64,000 nt of DNA, from NCBI RefSeq assembly GCF_015207655.1, contig NZ_JADEWN010000006.1:62001-126000 (forward strand), given 5' to 3'. Each line of letters begins with the position of its first letter. The first letter of the stretch is position 1. Below, one piece after another: positions 52,683-61,790 of this stretch. The notes under the pieces are model-generated. The model worked only from the letters and a program-made list of their open reading frames with translations. It was not told the DNA's origin and ran no database searches. Source of the stretch: Gloeocapsopsis crepidinum LEGE 06123. Its GTDB lineage: Bacteria; Cyanobacteriota; Cyanobacteriia; Cyanobacteriales; Chroococcidiopsidaceae. Position numbers and translations under genes: made by a program.

Positions 52683-55085
52683 ATGACACAACACGATACA
52701 GCATCCAAGCTCCAGAAAAAAGACTCAGCTGGTAAGCGATCGCCTAAAGTGCATAAAGCAACGACAAAAATCACTGCAATATTGACGGTACGTCAATCGT
52801 TACGTCTTGCCTGGATCGGACACATTCTTACAATAGCTTGGGCAATCGCAGCTGCGATCGCAATAGGCGGAAATTGGCGATTAGTTCAGCTGTGGGAATC
52901 TCATGTTCAGACAATGTTTTTTGAATTACGCGGATCAGTAGCACCACCAGAGGATATTGTCATTTTGGCGATTGATGAGCCATCATTATCAATACCCAAG
53001 CAATTGTTGGAAGCAGATCCACAAAAATATGCTTATTTGGAACCACTGAAAGCTTGGGCATGGCAACGTGCTGCGTATGCACAAGTAATCGATCAGTTGA
53101 TGGCAGCAGGTGCAAAAGTCGTTGCTTTGGATATTTTATTTACCAATCCTAGTAGCTACGGTTCCGCTGACGATCAACAATTAGCTCAAGTATTGCAGCG
53201 CTATCCTGGTAAAGTAGCATTGGCTGCCGAGTATGCAGAAGCAGAAATTTATCAAGGTAGATTAATTCAATTAATCCAGCCCGAACGCTTATTTTGGACG
53301 AAACCGCATTCAATTGGCACAATTAATTTTCCGCTAGAAGCTGATGGGAAAGTTCATCGGTTTGCAAGTACTTTCCCACAGTTATTGTCACAACAAGAAG
53401 AATACCCAAAAGATACACTGGAAGAACTGAAAGATTTCCCTTCATTTGAAGAGGCAGTGGCTAAAGCCGCTAACCCTGCGTTTGTCAAACCTCAAGCAGA
53501 GTATATTAATTTTTATGGTCCAGCTGGGACATTTGAGCAGATTTCTTTTTGGCACGTATTAGATCCTGAAAACTGGAATACTTATTTACAGCAAGGAAGG
53601 TATTTCAAAGATAAAATTGTTATAGTTGGGGCAACTGCGGCTTCACTACAGGATTTTCATGGAGCACCATTTGCTGGAAGTTGGTTGTATCCACAGCAAA
53701 TGTCAGGAGTAGAAATTCAAGCGAATGCGATCGCAACTTTACTAAATAATCGTGCGATCGCACAAGGAATTCCTAACACTAATATCTGTAGCTTGTTTGT
53801 ACTACTTTTGGTTGGTGGAAGTGCATTTTTAATTAGAAGATCTAAGCGCACTGTTATTCAATGTGCATCGACCGCAGGAATTATGATTTTCTGGGTCAGT
53901 CTGAGTTATTTCAGTTTCATATATGGTCGTTTGTATTTTCCTGTTGCTGTTCCTTTGGTTGCGATCTCTCTTGCCAGCTTTTCCTACTTAGGTACAGGTG
54001 TAGCAAGTGAAAGATTGAGAAAAAGGAGTTTACACCGTAGCTTAGAACGTTATGCATCATCTCCAATTGTGCAAGAAATTATTAGTCAACAAGATGACCT
54101 ACAATACCTACTTGAGCAACGTGAGCTAGCAACGATTGGAAAGCTCCTTGGCGGGCGTTATAAAATTGTCAGAGTATTAGGTGCTGGTGGCTTTAGTGAA
54201 ACCTATGTAGCAGAGGACAGACAACGCCCAGGTAGTCCACTATGTGTTGTTAAACAACTTAAACTTGCTAGCAACAATCCCAAACACTTCCAACTTGCTA
54301 GACGTTTGTTTCAATTAGAGGCAGAAACCCTAGAAAAGTTGGGAACCCATGACCAAATTCCTCAACTGCTGGCGTACTTTGATGAAGGTGAAGAATTTTA
54401 TCTTGTGCAAGAGTTGGTTATTGGTCATCCTCTTAGCCAGGAGATTCCTCCAGGTAGACCAATGCCAGAATCTACAGTTGTCACAATAATATACGAACTT
54501 CTACAAACTTTAGAATTTGTTCACAGTCATGGAGTCATTCATCGAGACATCAAACCGAGTAATATCATTCGGCGACACTCCGACAATAAGCTTGTGCTAA
54601 TTGACTTTGGTGCAGTCAAAGAAGTAAGTAACCAATTATTAGATCAAGAGGGGCAAAGTAGCTTTACTATCGGAATTGGTACTCAAGGCTATGCTCCCAG
54701 TGAACAATGTGCAGGTCGTGTTAGATATAGTAGTGACATTTATGCATTGGGCATGACAGGTATTAGAGCTTTAACTGGATTATCTCCTCATGAGTTGCAG
54801 CTAGATGTAAACACGGGAGAAACACTCTGGATGGACAAAGCTCAAGTTAGTCATGAGTTTGCTACAGTTTTGTGTAAAATGGTGCGTCATGATTTTACCC
54901 AACGCTATCAATCTGCGTTAGAAGCTTTATCTGACTTTAAGCAACTAGTAAATTTGCATACTAGCTCTTTAAAAATAGACGATAACTTACCTGTAGATGA
55001 CTACGATGCTCCTACAACACCTTGGGGTATTGCAACTACCGAAATTGCTGATCCGAATTCTACTATTGTTTTGCCGCCACAGTAG
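52683..55085 (+). CDS. CHASE2 domain-containing serine/threonine protein kinase
   Basis: Extracellular CHASE2-like region (ILAIDEPSL...VVALDILFTNPSSYGSADDQQLAQVL...KIVIVGATAASLQDFHGAPF), TM segments, then kinase GGRYKIVRVLGAGGFSETYVAED...HRDIKPSNIIRR...LIDFGAVKE. Confidence 0.92.
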   Translation: MTQHDTASKLQKKDSAGKRSPKVHKATTKITAILTVRQSLRLAWIGHILTIAWAIAAAIAIGGNWRLVQLWESHVQTMFFELRGSVAPPEDIVILAIDEPSLSIPKQLLEADPQKYAYLEPLKAWAWQRAAYAQVIDQLMAAGAKVVALDILFTNPSSYGSADDQQLAQVLQRYPGKVALAAEYAEAEIYQGRLIQLIQPERLFWTKPHSIGTINFPLEADGKVHRFASTFPQLLSQQEEYPKDTLEELKDFPSFEEAVAKAANPAFVKPQAEYINFYGPAGTFEQISFWHVLDPENWNTYLQQGRYFKDKIVIVGATAASLQDFHGAPFAGSWLYPQQMSGVEIQANAIATLLNNRAIAQGIPNTNICSLFVLLLVGGSAFLIRRSKRTVIQCASTAGIMIFWVSLSYFSFIYGRLYFPVAVPLVAISLASFSYLGTGVASERLRKRSLHRSLERYASSPIVQEIISQQDDLQYLLEQRELATIGKLLGGRYKIVRVLGAGGFSETYVAEDRQRPGSPLCVVKQLKLASNNPKHFQLARRLFQLEAETLEKLGTHDQIPQLLAYFDEGEEFYLVQELVIGHPLSQEIPPGRPMPESTVVTIIYELLQTLEFVHSHGVIHRDIKPSNIIRRHSDNKLVLIDFGAVKEVSNQLLDQEGQSSFTIGIGTQGYAPSEQCAGRVRYSSDIYALGMTGIRALTGLSPHELQLDVNTGETLWMDKAQVSHEFATVLCKMVRHDFTQRYQSALEALSDFKQLVNLHTSSLKIDDNLPVDDYDAPTTPWGIATTEIADPNSTIVLPPQ

Positions 55086-55199
55086 TTAATTGCAGTACAG
55101 ATATACTGTTCTACTTGTGGCGGTATTTGTTGTGCTACCGCGGTAAGAAGCTTTGCCAGCAATGTGAAAAAACAGCTAATTGCAATTTTATAGCTCTTG

Positions 55200-57041
55200 T
55201 TATAGCTCCATTGGTATAGATTCTTCAATTGGAGATGGCGTGTTATCAACTGGTTGTTCTATTGGTGTGTTATCGATAGGCTCAGTTGGCGTGTTGTCAA
55301 CAGGCTCAGTTGGTGTGTTATCGATAGGCTCAGTTGGCGTGTTGTCAACAGGCTCAGTTGGTGTGTTATCGATAGGCTCAGTTGGCGTGTTATCAACTGG
55401 TTGTTCTATTGGTGTGTTATCAACTGGTTGTTCTATCGGAGTGTTATCAACTGGTTGTTCTATCGGAGTGTTATCGATAGGCTCAGTTGAGGTATTGTCA
55501 ACTGGTTGTTCTATCGGGATATTGTCAACTGGTTGTTCTATCGGAGTGTTATCGATAGGCTCAGTTGGCGTGTTATCAACTGGTTGTTCTATTGGTGTGT
55601 TGTCAACAGGCTCAGTTGGTGTGTTATCGATAGGCTCAGTTGGCGTGTTATCAACAGGTTCAGGTGGTGTGTTATCAACTGGTTGTTCTATCGGGGTATT
55701 GTCAACAGGTTCAGGTGGTATGTTATCAACTGGTTGTTCTATCGGGGTGCTGTCAACAGGCTCAGTTGGCGTATTGTCAACTGGTTCAGGTGGTGTGTTA
55801 TCAACTGGTTGTTCTATCGGGGTATTGTCAACAGGCTCAGTTGGCGTGTTATCAACTGGTTCAGGTGGTGTGTTATCAACTGGTTGTTCTATTGGCGTAT
55901 TGTCAACAGGCTCAGTTGGTAGTGTAGTAGGAGTTTCCTCTGTTGTTGGTGGTGTATTATCTCCAGTTGTTGGTGGAGTTGTAGGAGATTGAGTATTGTT
56001 AGATGTTCCACCAGTTGTTGGTGTATCATTTTCTAGCGGTGGTGTTACTGGTTCAGCATCATCAGCAGAAGAATTAGGCGGTGTTGTATTGTCTACTGGA
56101 TCTGTGCCGTCTCTCACTTCGTTATCAGGCGGCTGCTGATTATTGCTACCTCCATTTGTAGTGTTAGTTGTACTGCTTGGTGTGCTTTCAGGTGATGGTG
56201 TTGTAGAAGTATTGTTGCCTTGATTTGATGGAGTTGGTGTTGTAGAAGTATTGTTGCCTTGAGTTTGTTGAGTGTCTCTAGCTGAATTGCTGGGAGACTG
56301 AACAAATGATGGATTTTCAACTACTCCTTCGCCTCTCACTGGCTGCTTTGAAGCGGCAGCTGCCGCAGTTTCTGCTTGAACACTAGACAATGCAGGATCA
56401 GCTGATGGGTTAGTATTTGGTCGATTTAAATTCAGTTGCTGTACTAGATCGCTCGTTTCATAAAAAGTATTCAGATCAAACTCATACAGTTGCTCAATTC
56501 TATCATCAACGACAACTGCCATTTGCCCAGCTTCAAGGACTTCGCTTTGAGAAGCGCTTTCATTAAAAACTTCAATATTACTATCTGTTAAAGCTCCAAC
56601 AATTGTTGTATCAGTATCGGGTATGTAGCGTACAAATAATGCCGAGCCTCTGATTGCTGCAGCTGCATTTGGTGTTTGAATACCTGTTACTCCTCTTCCT
56701 GGAGGAATGAGCAATAGTACTGTTCCGTTTGATAATCTAAATCTACGCGTTTTTGCGATGAAGCGGAATACTGCTTGTTCTCCAACCCTTGCTAAGGAGC
56801 CATCATTGAAACGTAATTCTGCCAACGAAGAACGACCTGTTGACAATGCATCTCCAGGTTGAATTGCATCTGACAATCGCGCTGGGCGTGGTGTGCGATT
56901 TTGTGGTAGCAGGCGCACTAGGTTACGTATGTTTTGCACGACGGCTCGTGTCAAAGTAGTTTCAGCACTAGCCTTCTTAGCTATTGGCAGCGTCATGCTC
57001 CAAAAAACAAAGGTAAGGATAAGGACGAACTTGCGAGACAT
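55200..57041 (-). CDS. FecR domain secreted protein with Pro/Thr/Asn-rich stalk and PVDNTPxE tandem repeats
   Basis: Signal peptide, FecR-like region (GDALSTGRSSLAELRFNDGSLARVGEQAVFRF...VTGIQTPNAAAAIRGSALFVRY), low-complexity linker, then about 27 PVDNTP-type units. Confidence 0.88.
   Translation of the reverse strand: MSRKFVLILTFVFWSMTLPIAKKASAETTLTRAVVQNIRNLVRLLPQNRTPRPARLSDAIQPGDALSTGRSSLAELRFNDGSLARVGEQAVFRFIAKTRRFRLSNGTVLLLIPPGRGVTGIQTPNAAAAIRGSALFVRYIPDTDTTIVGALTDSNIEVFNESASQSEVLEAGQMAVVVDDRIEQLYEFDLNTFYETSDLVQQLNLNRPNTNPSADPALSSVQAETAAAAASKQPVRGEGVVENPSFVQSPSNSARDTQQTQGNNTSTTPTPSNQGNNTSTTPSPESTPSSTTNTTNGGSNNQQPPDNEVRDGTDPVDNTTPPNSSADDAEPVTPPLENDTPTTGGTSNNTQSPTTPPTTGDNTPPTTEETPTTLPTEPVDNTPIEQPVDNTPPEPVDNTPTEPVDNTPIEQPVDNTPPEPVDNTPTEPVDSTPIEQPVDNIPPEPVDNTPIEQPVDNTPPEPVDNTPTEPIDNTPTEPVDNTPIEQPVDNTPTEPIDNTPIEQPVDNIPIEQPVDNTSTEPIDNTPIEQPVDNTPIEQPVDNTPIEQPVDNTPTEPIDNTPTEPVDNTPTEPIDNTPTEPVDNTPTEPIDNTPIEQPVDNTPSPIEESIPMEL
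55234..55925 (-). repeat. Coding tandem array of mixed 24-nt and 27-nt units (P[VI]DNTP[TP]E and P[VI]DNTPIEQ)
   Basis: Units counted from the translation of the FecR ORF. Confidence 0.88.
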
Positions 57042-57372
57042 GGCTTTTAGTGCCTAAAAAGGGTGAACAAGTGCCAAAGCAATCAGACGAAGTTTCTGAT
57101 TTCCAAGTTTCATCATGCCAAATTACATCGTTGCAGAAGCCATTAAAATAGCAAATTTCCCCGAATAAATTTCATCTACTCATTTTAATCAGCTAGTTCT
57201 TAAACTTCACTCTTCTAGTAATAATAAGGAACATTTTTTTTGTCTAAGCAAGATGCGGTCTAAATAATATTACGTTTGGATAAATTTTTTTTGGATCTAA
57301 GAACAACTATCTGATGTGTAAATTTTTTATAACTATTTTGTATTCAACAGATTTTGTGTATAATTATATACT

Positions 57373-58965
57373 GTGAAAAAACTTATTTTTAAAGCTACTA
57401 TTACGAAGCCTTGGCTTAAGAAACTCTCTGGCTCACCTCAAAGTTTGTGTGAGCAAAATCTCTTACAAGCCTCATGGCGAAAGCTATTTTTGTGGATTAT
57501 CTTCACTGCTAATAGCACTATCCTGTTTTCGATTCATTCTATTATAGTTGTTGCCACTCCTCAAAGCAATTGTGAGATAAAAGACATTTCTGTATCAGCA
57601 ATATCCTCAATGCATCGAGAAAACAAAGAGGACTTCTCATGCATTTCTACAATAGATTCACTGCTCTATCCGGAAAAGGCTGTAACTTCTTCCGAGTGCC
57701 GAATTGCCAACAATCAAGATACAACAAAATCACAACAGTTTATCACACCAATTGATTTTCAAAAGCAGCTTGTTGAAAAAGACAACTTACATTTAGTAGA
57801 AAATTTGAGGACTCCAGCAAACAATGCATTCGAGCAGTCAAATTTATTTAACTTAAGTTCTGGATATAGCTTGACGTCTGAGTCAGCTACAGAGTTCCTT
57901 GATGAACACCAAAAAACCAATATTGAACTATCCCTGTCTACTTCCTATGCATTACAGCAAAAGTTAAATGAACAGGGTTGCAAATATAACTTAGTTTCTC
58001 CCACATCTCACCACCTACAAATAGCACAAGGCGCACAATCTCTACCGACACCTGCTGATGGAGAATTAGGTGAATTACGTCTGCGCGAATTAGAAGGGCG
58101 ATCGCAATCAGATACTGATGAACTAGGAAGATTGCGTATCCGCGAAATTAAAAGGCGATCGCCACAGATAGATTCAGATCTAGGTAGATTACGAATCCGA
58201 GAATTAGAGCGACAGCCAACACCACCAGAATTCGCTGCACCTCCACCACCATCACCTCAGTTAGGCTCCCTGTTTGCTCAGATTGGTTACTTCCAGACAA
58301 ATAACATATTCTCTGGAGTAGATCCAGGTCGTATCCCAGGTGGTTTACTCTCATCAGGTGTCACTTTGATTACGACGCCGAAGTTAGGAGAGAATACTGA
58401 TCTGATTGCTGCAATTGATGGCAGTTTGATTCGCTACCTTGAACAATCTACATCTAATTACAATCAGTTCCGCGCAAGAGCAGGAATTCGTCAAAGACTT
58501 TCACCTCAAATGTTTGGCGAAATCGGTGTGATTAACCAGCAGTTATTTCGTTCAGAGTCAGGAAATCGCTTTTTGAATGAAAATGCCCTCCGCTTTGTGC
58601 TGCGACGGCGCGATCGCTTAACAAACGATTTGCGATTAGATAGCCTATACGAGTTACGTCTGACGGATGCTAATCCTGAAACCCGTAGTCGAATCATCAA
58701 CTCTTTACTTGTTTCCTTAAGCTACAACTTACAAAACAACTTCTTAGTTGGTCTTGACTACCAGTTTGCCCTATCAGACTTTACACAGCGCGATCGCGAA
58801 GATCAATTTCACCGCATACTCGGACGCTTAACTTATGCAGCCTCGCGTGAAAGCCAATTTAATCTTCAAGCAGGAGTAACACTTGGTGGTTCTTCTGATC
58901 CAAATGTTGATTTTGATAACTTATTTTTGAGTGTGACTTATACGGTTGAGTTAGGTAGCTTTTGA
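57373..58965 (+). CDS. Secreted protein, putative outer-membrane beta-barrel, with three LGxLRIREL repeats (GTG start)
   Basis: Repeats ELGELRLRELE / ELGRLRIREIK / DLGRLRIRELE, then alternating-polarity strands (SQFNLQAGVTLGGSSDPNVDFDNLFLSVTYTVELGSF C-terminus ending in F). Confidence 0.6.
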   Translation: MKKLIFKATITKPWLKKLSGSPQSLCEQNLLQASWRKLFLWIIFTANSTILFSIHSIIVVATPQSNCEIKDISVSAISSMHRENKEDFSCISTIDSLLYPEKAVTSSECRIANNQDTTKSQQFITPIDFQKQLVEKDNLHLVENLRTPANNAFEQSNLFNLSSGYSLTSESATEFLDEHQKTNIELSLSTSYALQQKLNEQGCKYNLVSPTSHHLQIAQGAQSLPTPADGELGELRLRELEGRSQSDTDELGRLRIREIKRRSPQIDSDLGRLRIRELERQPTPPEFAAPPPPSPQLGSLFAQIGYFQTNNIFSGVDPGRIPGGLLSSGVTLITTPKLGENTDLIAAIDGSLIRYLEQSTSNYNQFRARAGIRQRLSPQMFGEIGVINQQLFRSESGNRFLNENALRFVLRRRDRLTNDLRLDSLYELRLTDANPETRSRIINSLLVSLSYNLQNNFLVGLDYQFALSDFTQRDREDQFHRILGRLTYAASRESQFNLQAGVTLGGSSDPNVDFDNLFLSVTYTVELGSF

Positions 58966-58967
58966 TT

Positions 58968-59045
58968 AAGGGTAAGAAGCAAGTGATTAGTGGGAGAGTA
59001 GGAGTGTGGGAGCGTGGGAGAGATTTGATTATTACTACCCAACTA
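58968..59045. repeat. Short tandem repeat region (gtgattagtgggagagtaggagtgtgggagcgtgggagag)
   Basis: Between convergent genes; nearly the same motif as at 42062-42104. Confidence 0.65.
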
Positions 59046-59885
59046 CCCAGTTTCCTCAGCAAGTTGATAAGAACACCAATCGCTCCAGCTACCTGCATAC
59101 AACTTTCCAGTGTCAATACCAGCCAACTCTAAAGAAAGTAAATTAACACAGGCAGTAACGCCAGAACCGCAATAAACGATAATTTCTTCAGCTTTCTGTT
59201 CCTGTAATTTTTCCCAACGCTGCTGTTGTTCGCTAAGCGATCGCAAGTAACCTTGAGCGTCAGAAACTTCTTGCCAGGGATAATTTACTGCACCAGGAAT
59301 ATGACCTGCAATCGGATCAATTGGTTCGCGTTCTCCCAAATAGCGATCGCTTTCGCGGGAATCGACGAGAATGACATCAGGAAGATCTTTGCGAGCTTTA
59401 ACTGTTGTCATATCTACTACCTTATCAGCGTGTACTTGTGGCACAAAATTACCTAGTTTTGGTTTAGGAATTGCATTAGTAACAGGATAACTGCTTGTTA
59501 GCCAGCCCCTAAATCCACCATTCAAAACTGCTACTTGAGAGTGTCCTAAGTACCTTAGCTGCCACCACAAGCGCGCCGCAAAAGCAAAACGTGAGTCATC
59601 ATAGGCAACAACGAGTGTTTGTGGAGTGATACCCATCTGCGATAACTTGTGCGCCAACTTGTCTGGATCGGGTAAAGGATGACGTCCGCCGTGTTGCGTT
59701 ATGGGGCTAGAAAGATCTTGGTTTAAATCTAGGTAAAAAGCTCCTGGAATGTGACTTTTATGATATTGTTGGCGACCAAATTGAGGATCTGCAAGCGAAA
59801 AACGACAATCGGCGATCGCGACTTGAGGATCTTCCAAGTGTTCAAACAACCATGTGGCAGAAACTACTGATTTTAAATTAGTCAT
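59043..59885 (-). CDS. Sulfurtransferase (two rhodanese domains)
   Basis: VSATWLFEHLEDPQVAIADCRFSL; VAYDDSRFAFAARLWWQLRYLGHSQVAVLNGGFRGW; C-terminal active site VYCGSGVTACVNLLSLELAG. Confidence 0.92.
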   Translation of the reverse strand: MTNLKSVVSATWLFEHLEDPQVAIADCRFSLADPQFGRQQYHKSHIPGAFYLDLNQDLSSPITQHGGRHPLPDPDKLAHKLSQMGITPQTLVVAYDDSRFAFAARLWWQLRYLGHSQVAVLNGGFRGWLTSSYPVTNAIPKPKLGNFVPQVHADKVVDMTTVKARKDLPDVILVDSRESDRYLGEREPIDPIAGHIPGAVNYPWQEVSDAQGYLRSLSEQQQRWEKLQEQKAEEIIVYCGSGVTACVNLLSLELAGIDTGKLYAGSWSDWCSYQLAEETG

Positions 59886-60075
59886 ATTGAGAGCAATGAA
59901 GGCACTTTAACTAGGTGAGCGTAGTTATTTATCACGCGTTTTATGGTGGTTAATTGTTGTTCCACTGACTATTAACCGATAACAGCCCTTAAGTTACGTT
60001 TATTTTCGCCCACTTACTTAGCGCTACTAGAAAATATCATTAAAGATATTATTCTATGCCTAACAGCCTAGCATC

Positions 60076-60939
60076 ATGCCAGACGCCGAGTTTATTCCTC
60101 AAGCCACAGCCGATGGCTCATTTACATTTTTTTCTAAAGAATTTGATGAAGCGTTTCACAGTCAATACGGGGCGCGTCAGGAAGCCGAAAAAAAGTTTGT
60201 CGAACCGACTCAACTTCAACAAAAAGCCCAGCAACCTCGACTACGATTATTGGACATTTGCTATGGTTTGGGCTACAACACTGCAGCTGCTTTGGCAACC
60301 ATTTGGCAAGTTAATCCTAGTTGTTCGGTTGAGGTCATCGCACTAGAGTCTAATCTTGGTGTACCACAAGCGGCGATCGCTCACAAACTACTGCAATCTT
60401 GGTGTCAGCCTGTAACGCAACTCCTCACTCAATTAGCAACCGAACATCAAATCCAAACGAATAATCTTAAAGCTAAACTGATTATCGGTGATGCCAGAAA
60501 GACAATTCAAGAATTGCATCAAGCCCAGCTTCAAGCTGAGGCAATTTTTCTCGATCCCTTCTCACCACCACATTGCCCGCAACTATGGACAGTAGAATTT
60601 CTTCAGCAGGTTGCTTTGTGTCTAGCCCCTGATGGACGGTTAGCGACTTATTCGTGTGCGGCTGCGGTACGAACAGCATTAATTCAAGCTGGGTTAAAAA
60701 TTGGTTCGACACCACCAGTTGGTAGGCGATCGCCAGGTACAGTAGCAGCTTGGGCTATTGATTTACCTGCATTATCGTCAGAAGAACAAGAGCATCTCCT
60801 CACTCGTGCTGCAATTCCCTACCGCGATCCACAACTCAGTGATCCAGCAAGTATTATCTTACAGCGACGTCAGCAAGAGCAAAATGCTAGCTCGTTGATG
60901 TCAACATCACAGTGGAAACAACATAGAAAAAATCAGTAG
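60076..60939 (+). CDS. MnmC N-domain-like tRNA U34 methyltransferase (MnmD-type, DUF752)
   Basis: TADGSFTFFSKEFDEAFHSQYGARQEAEKKFVEPTQL; LDICYGLGYNTAAAL; AIFLDPFSPPHCPQLWTVEFLQQVA; TYSCAAAVRTALIQAGLKIGSTPPVGRRSPGTVA. Confidence 0.88.
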   Translation: MPDAEFIPQATADGSFTFFSKEFDEAFHSQYGARQEAEKKFVEPTQLQQKAQQPRLRLLDICYGLGYNTAAALATIWQVNPSCSVEVIALESNLGVPQAAIAHKLLQSWCQPVTQLLTQLATEHQIQTNNLKAKLIIGDARKTIQELHQAQLQAEAIFLDPFSPPHCPQLWTVEFLQQVALCLAPDGRLATYSCAAAVRTALIQAGLKIGSTPPVGRRSPGTVAAWAIDLPALSSEEQEHLLTRAAIPYRDPQLSDPASIILQRRQQEQNASSLMSTSQWKQHRKNQ

Positions 60940-61790
60940 AAACTCACTATAAAATACTGTGTTTAATATTGAAATAATACATATTCATAATACTTTATGA
61001 AGTTTTAAAAAAACTCACTGATGTACTCATCTCTTTCAAATCAATTTGTGCAAATTTGTATGTTTCTTTATTAAAACTTTAATAAGATTCGCTAGAAGTA
61101 CTTAAGACATAAAGTTATAGTAAAAATAGGCAAAAACTCTATCTTATTTTTCACAGTTTCTTTATCTTAAGTTCAAGCAGGTTGAAACTATAAATCAAAA
61201 AGTTTCAAATACCGTTTTTATGGGTAGCATCTCACTTATAAAAATGAACTGAAGAAAAGTTCATTACAAAGATATTGCTTATATTGGTATTCTCTGCCTA
61301 CATATAATTACGTTTCTTCCTAAGAGGGAGGGTGAGGATGTTAATAAGCTTTTATTGTCAGCAAACTATAAAGATGATAAGTGTTTTCAGTGCCAGAACC
61401 ATCGAGCAGAGGGTAAGTGTGGGGTAGGCAACTTACCTATTATTGCTACATTTCATACTTAATTGAATTAATATCCTTATTCTGAATAAATTTCAGATGA
61501 CACAATAAATACTCTCAAAATAATTCATTTATTACGTTTGCCTGTAGCTTATTGTCGAAGCCTAAATAGCAAAAGATAGCCTCTTAATACCATCTCTTGG
61601 TGTCATTTTCTCCTGTTTGGAGCATAGAGATAAAATTCCTGCTGCCTAATTGAATTTTTGCCAACTATCAAGTAAATAAGTTTCAGTATTTCTCCAAAGA
61701 AATACTATAAGCTGACGCACTCAATTAATAAAGTGTGCGTGAATGCAACTGTTTTTATATACAAATTAAAAAAACATTTTGGAGGAGTTT

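Noticed and set aside
55234-55925. Regularly repeated DNA that could look like a CRISPR array
   Set aside because: Units are contiguous 24/27-nt coding repeats without unique spacers, and no cas genes are nearby.
55180-55992. 270-aa plus-strand ORF (MQFYSSCYSSIGID... GVLSTGCSIGVLS) and the other overlapping plus-strand repeat ORFs (55254-55490, 55506-55922, 55640-55927)
   Set aside because: They are the reverse strand of the FecR PVDNTP repeat array. Any repeat free of stops in one unit stays open, and the FecR frame has the signal peptide and domain.
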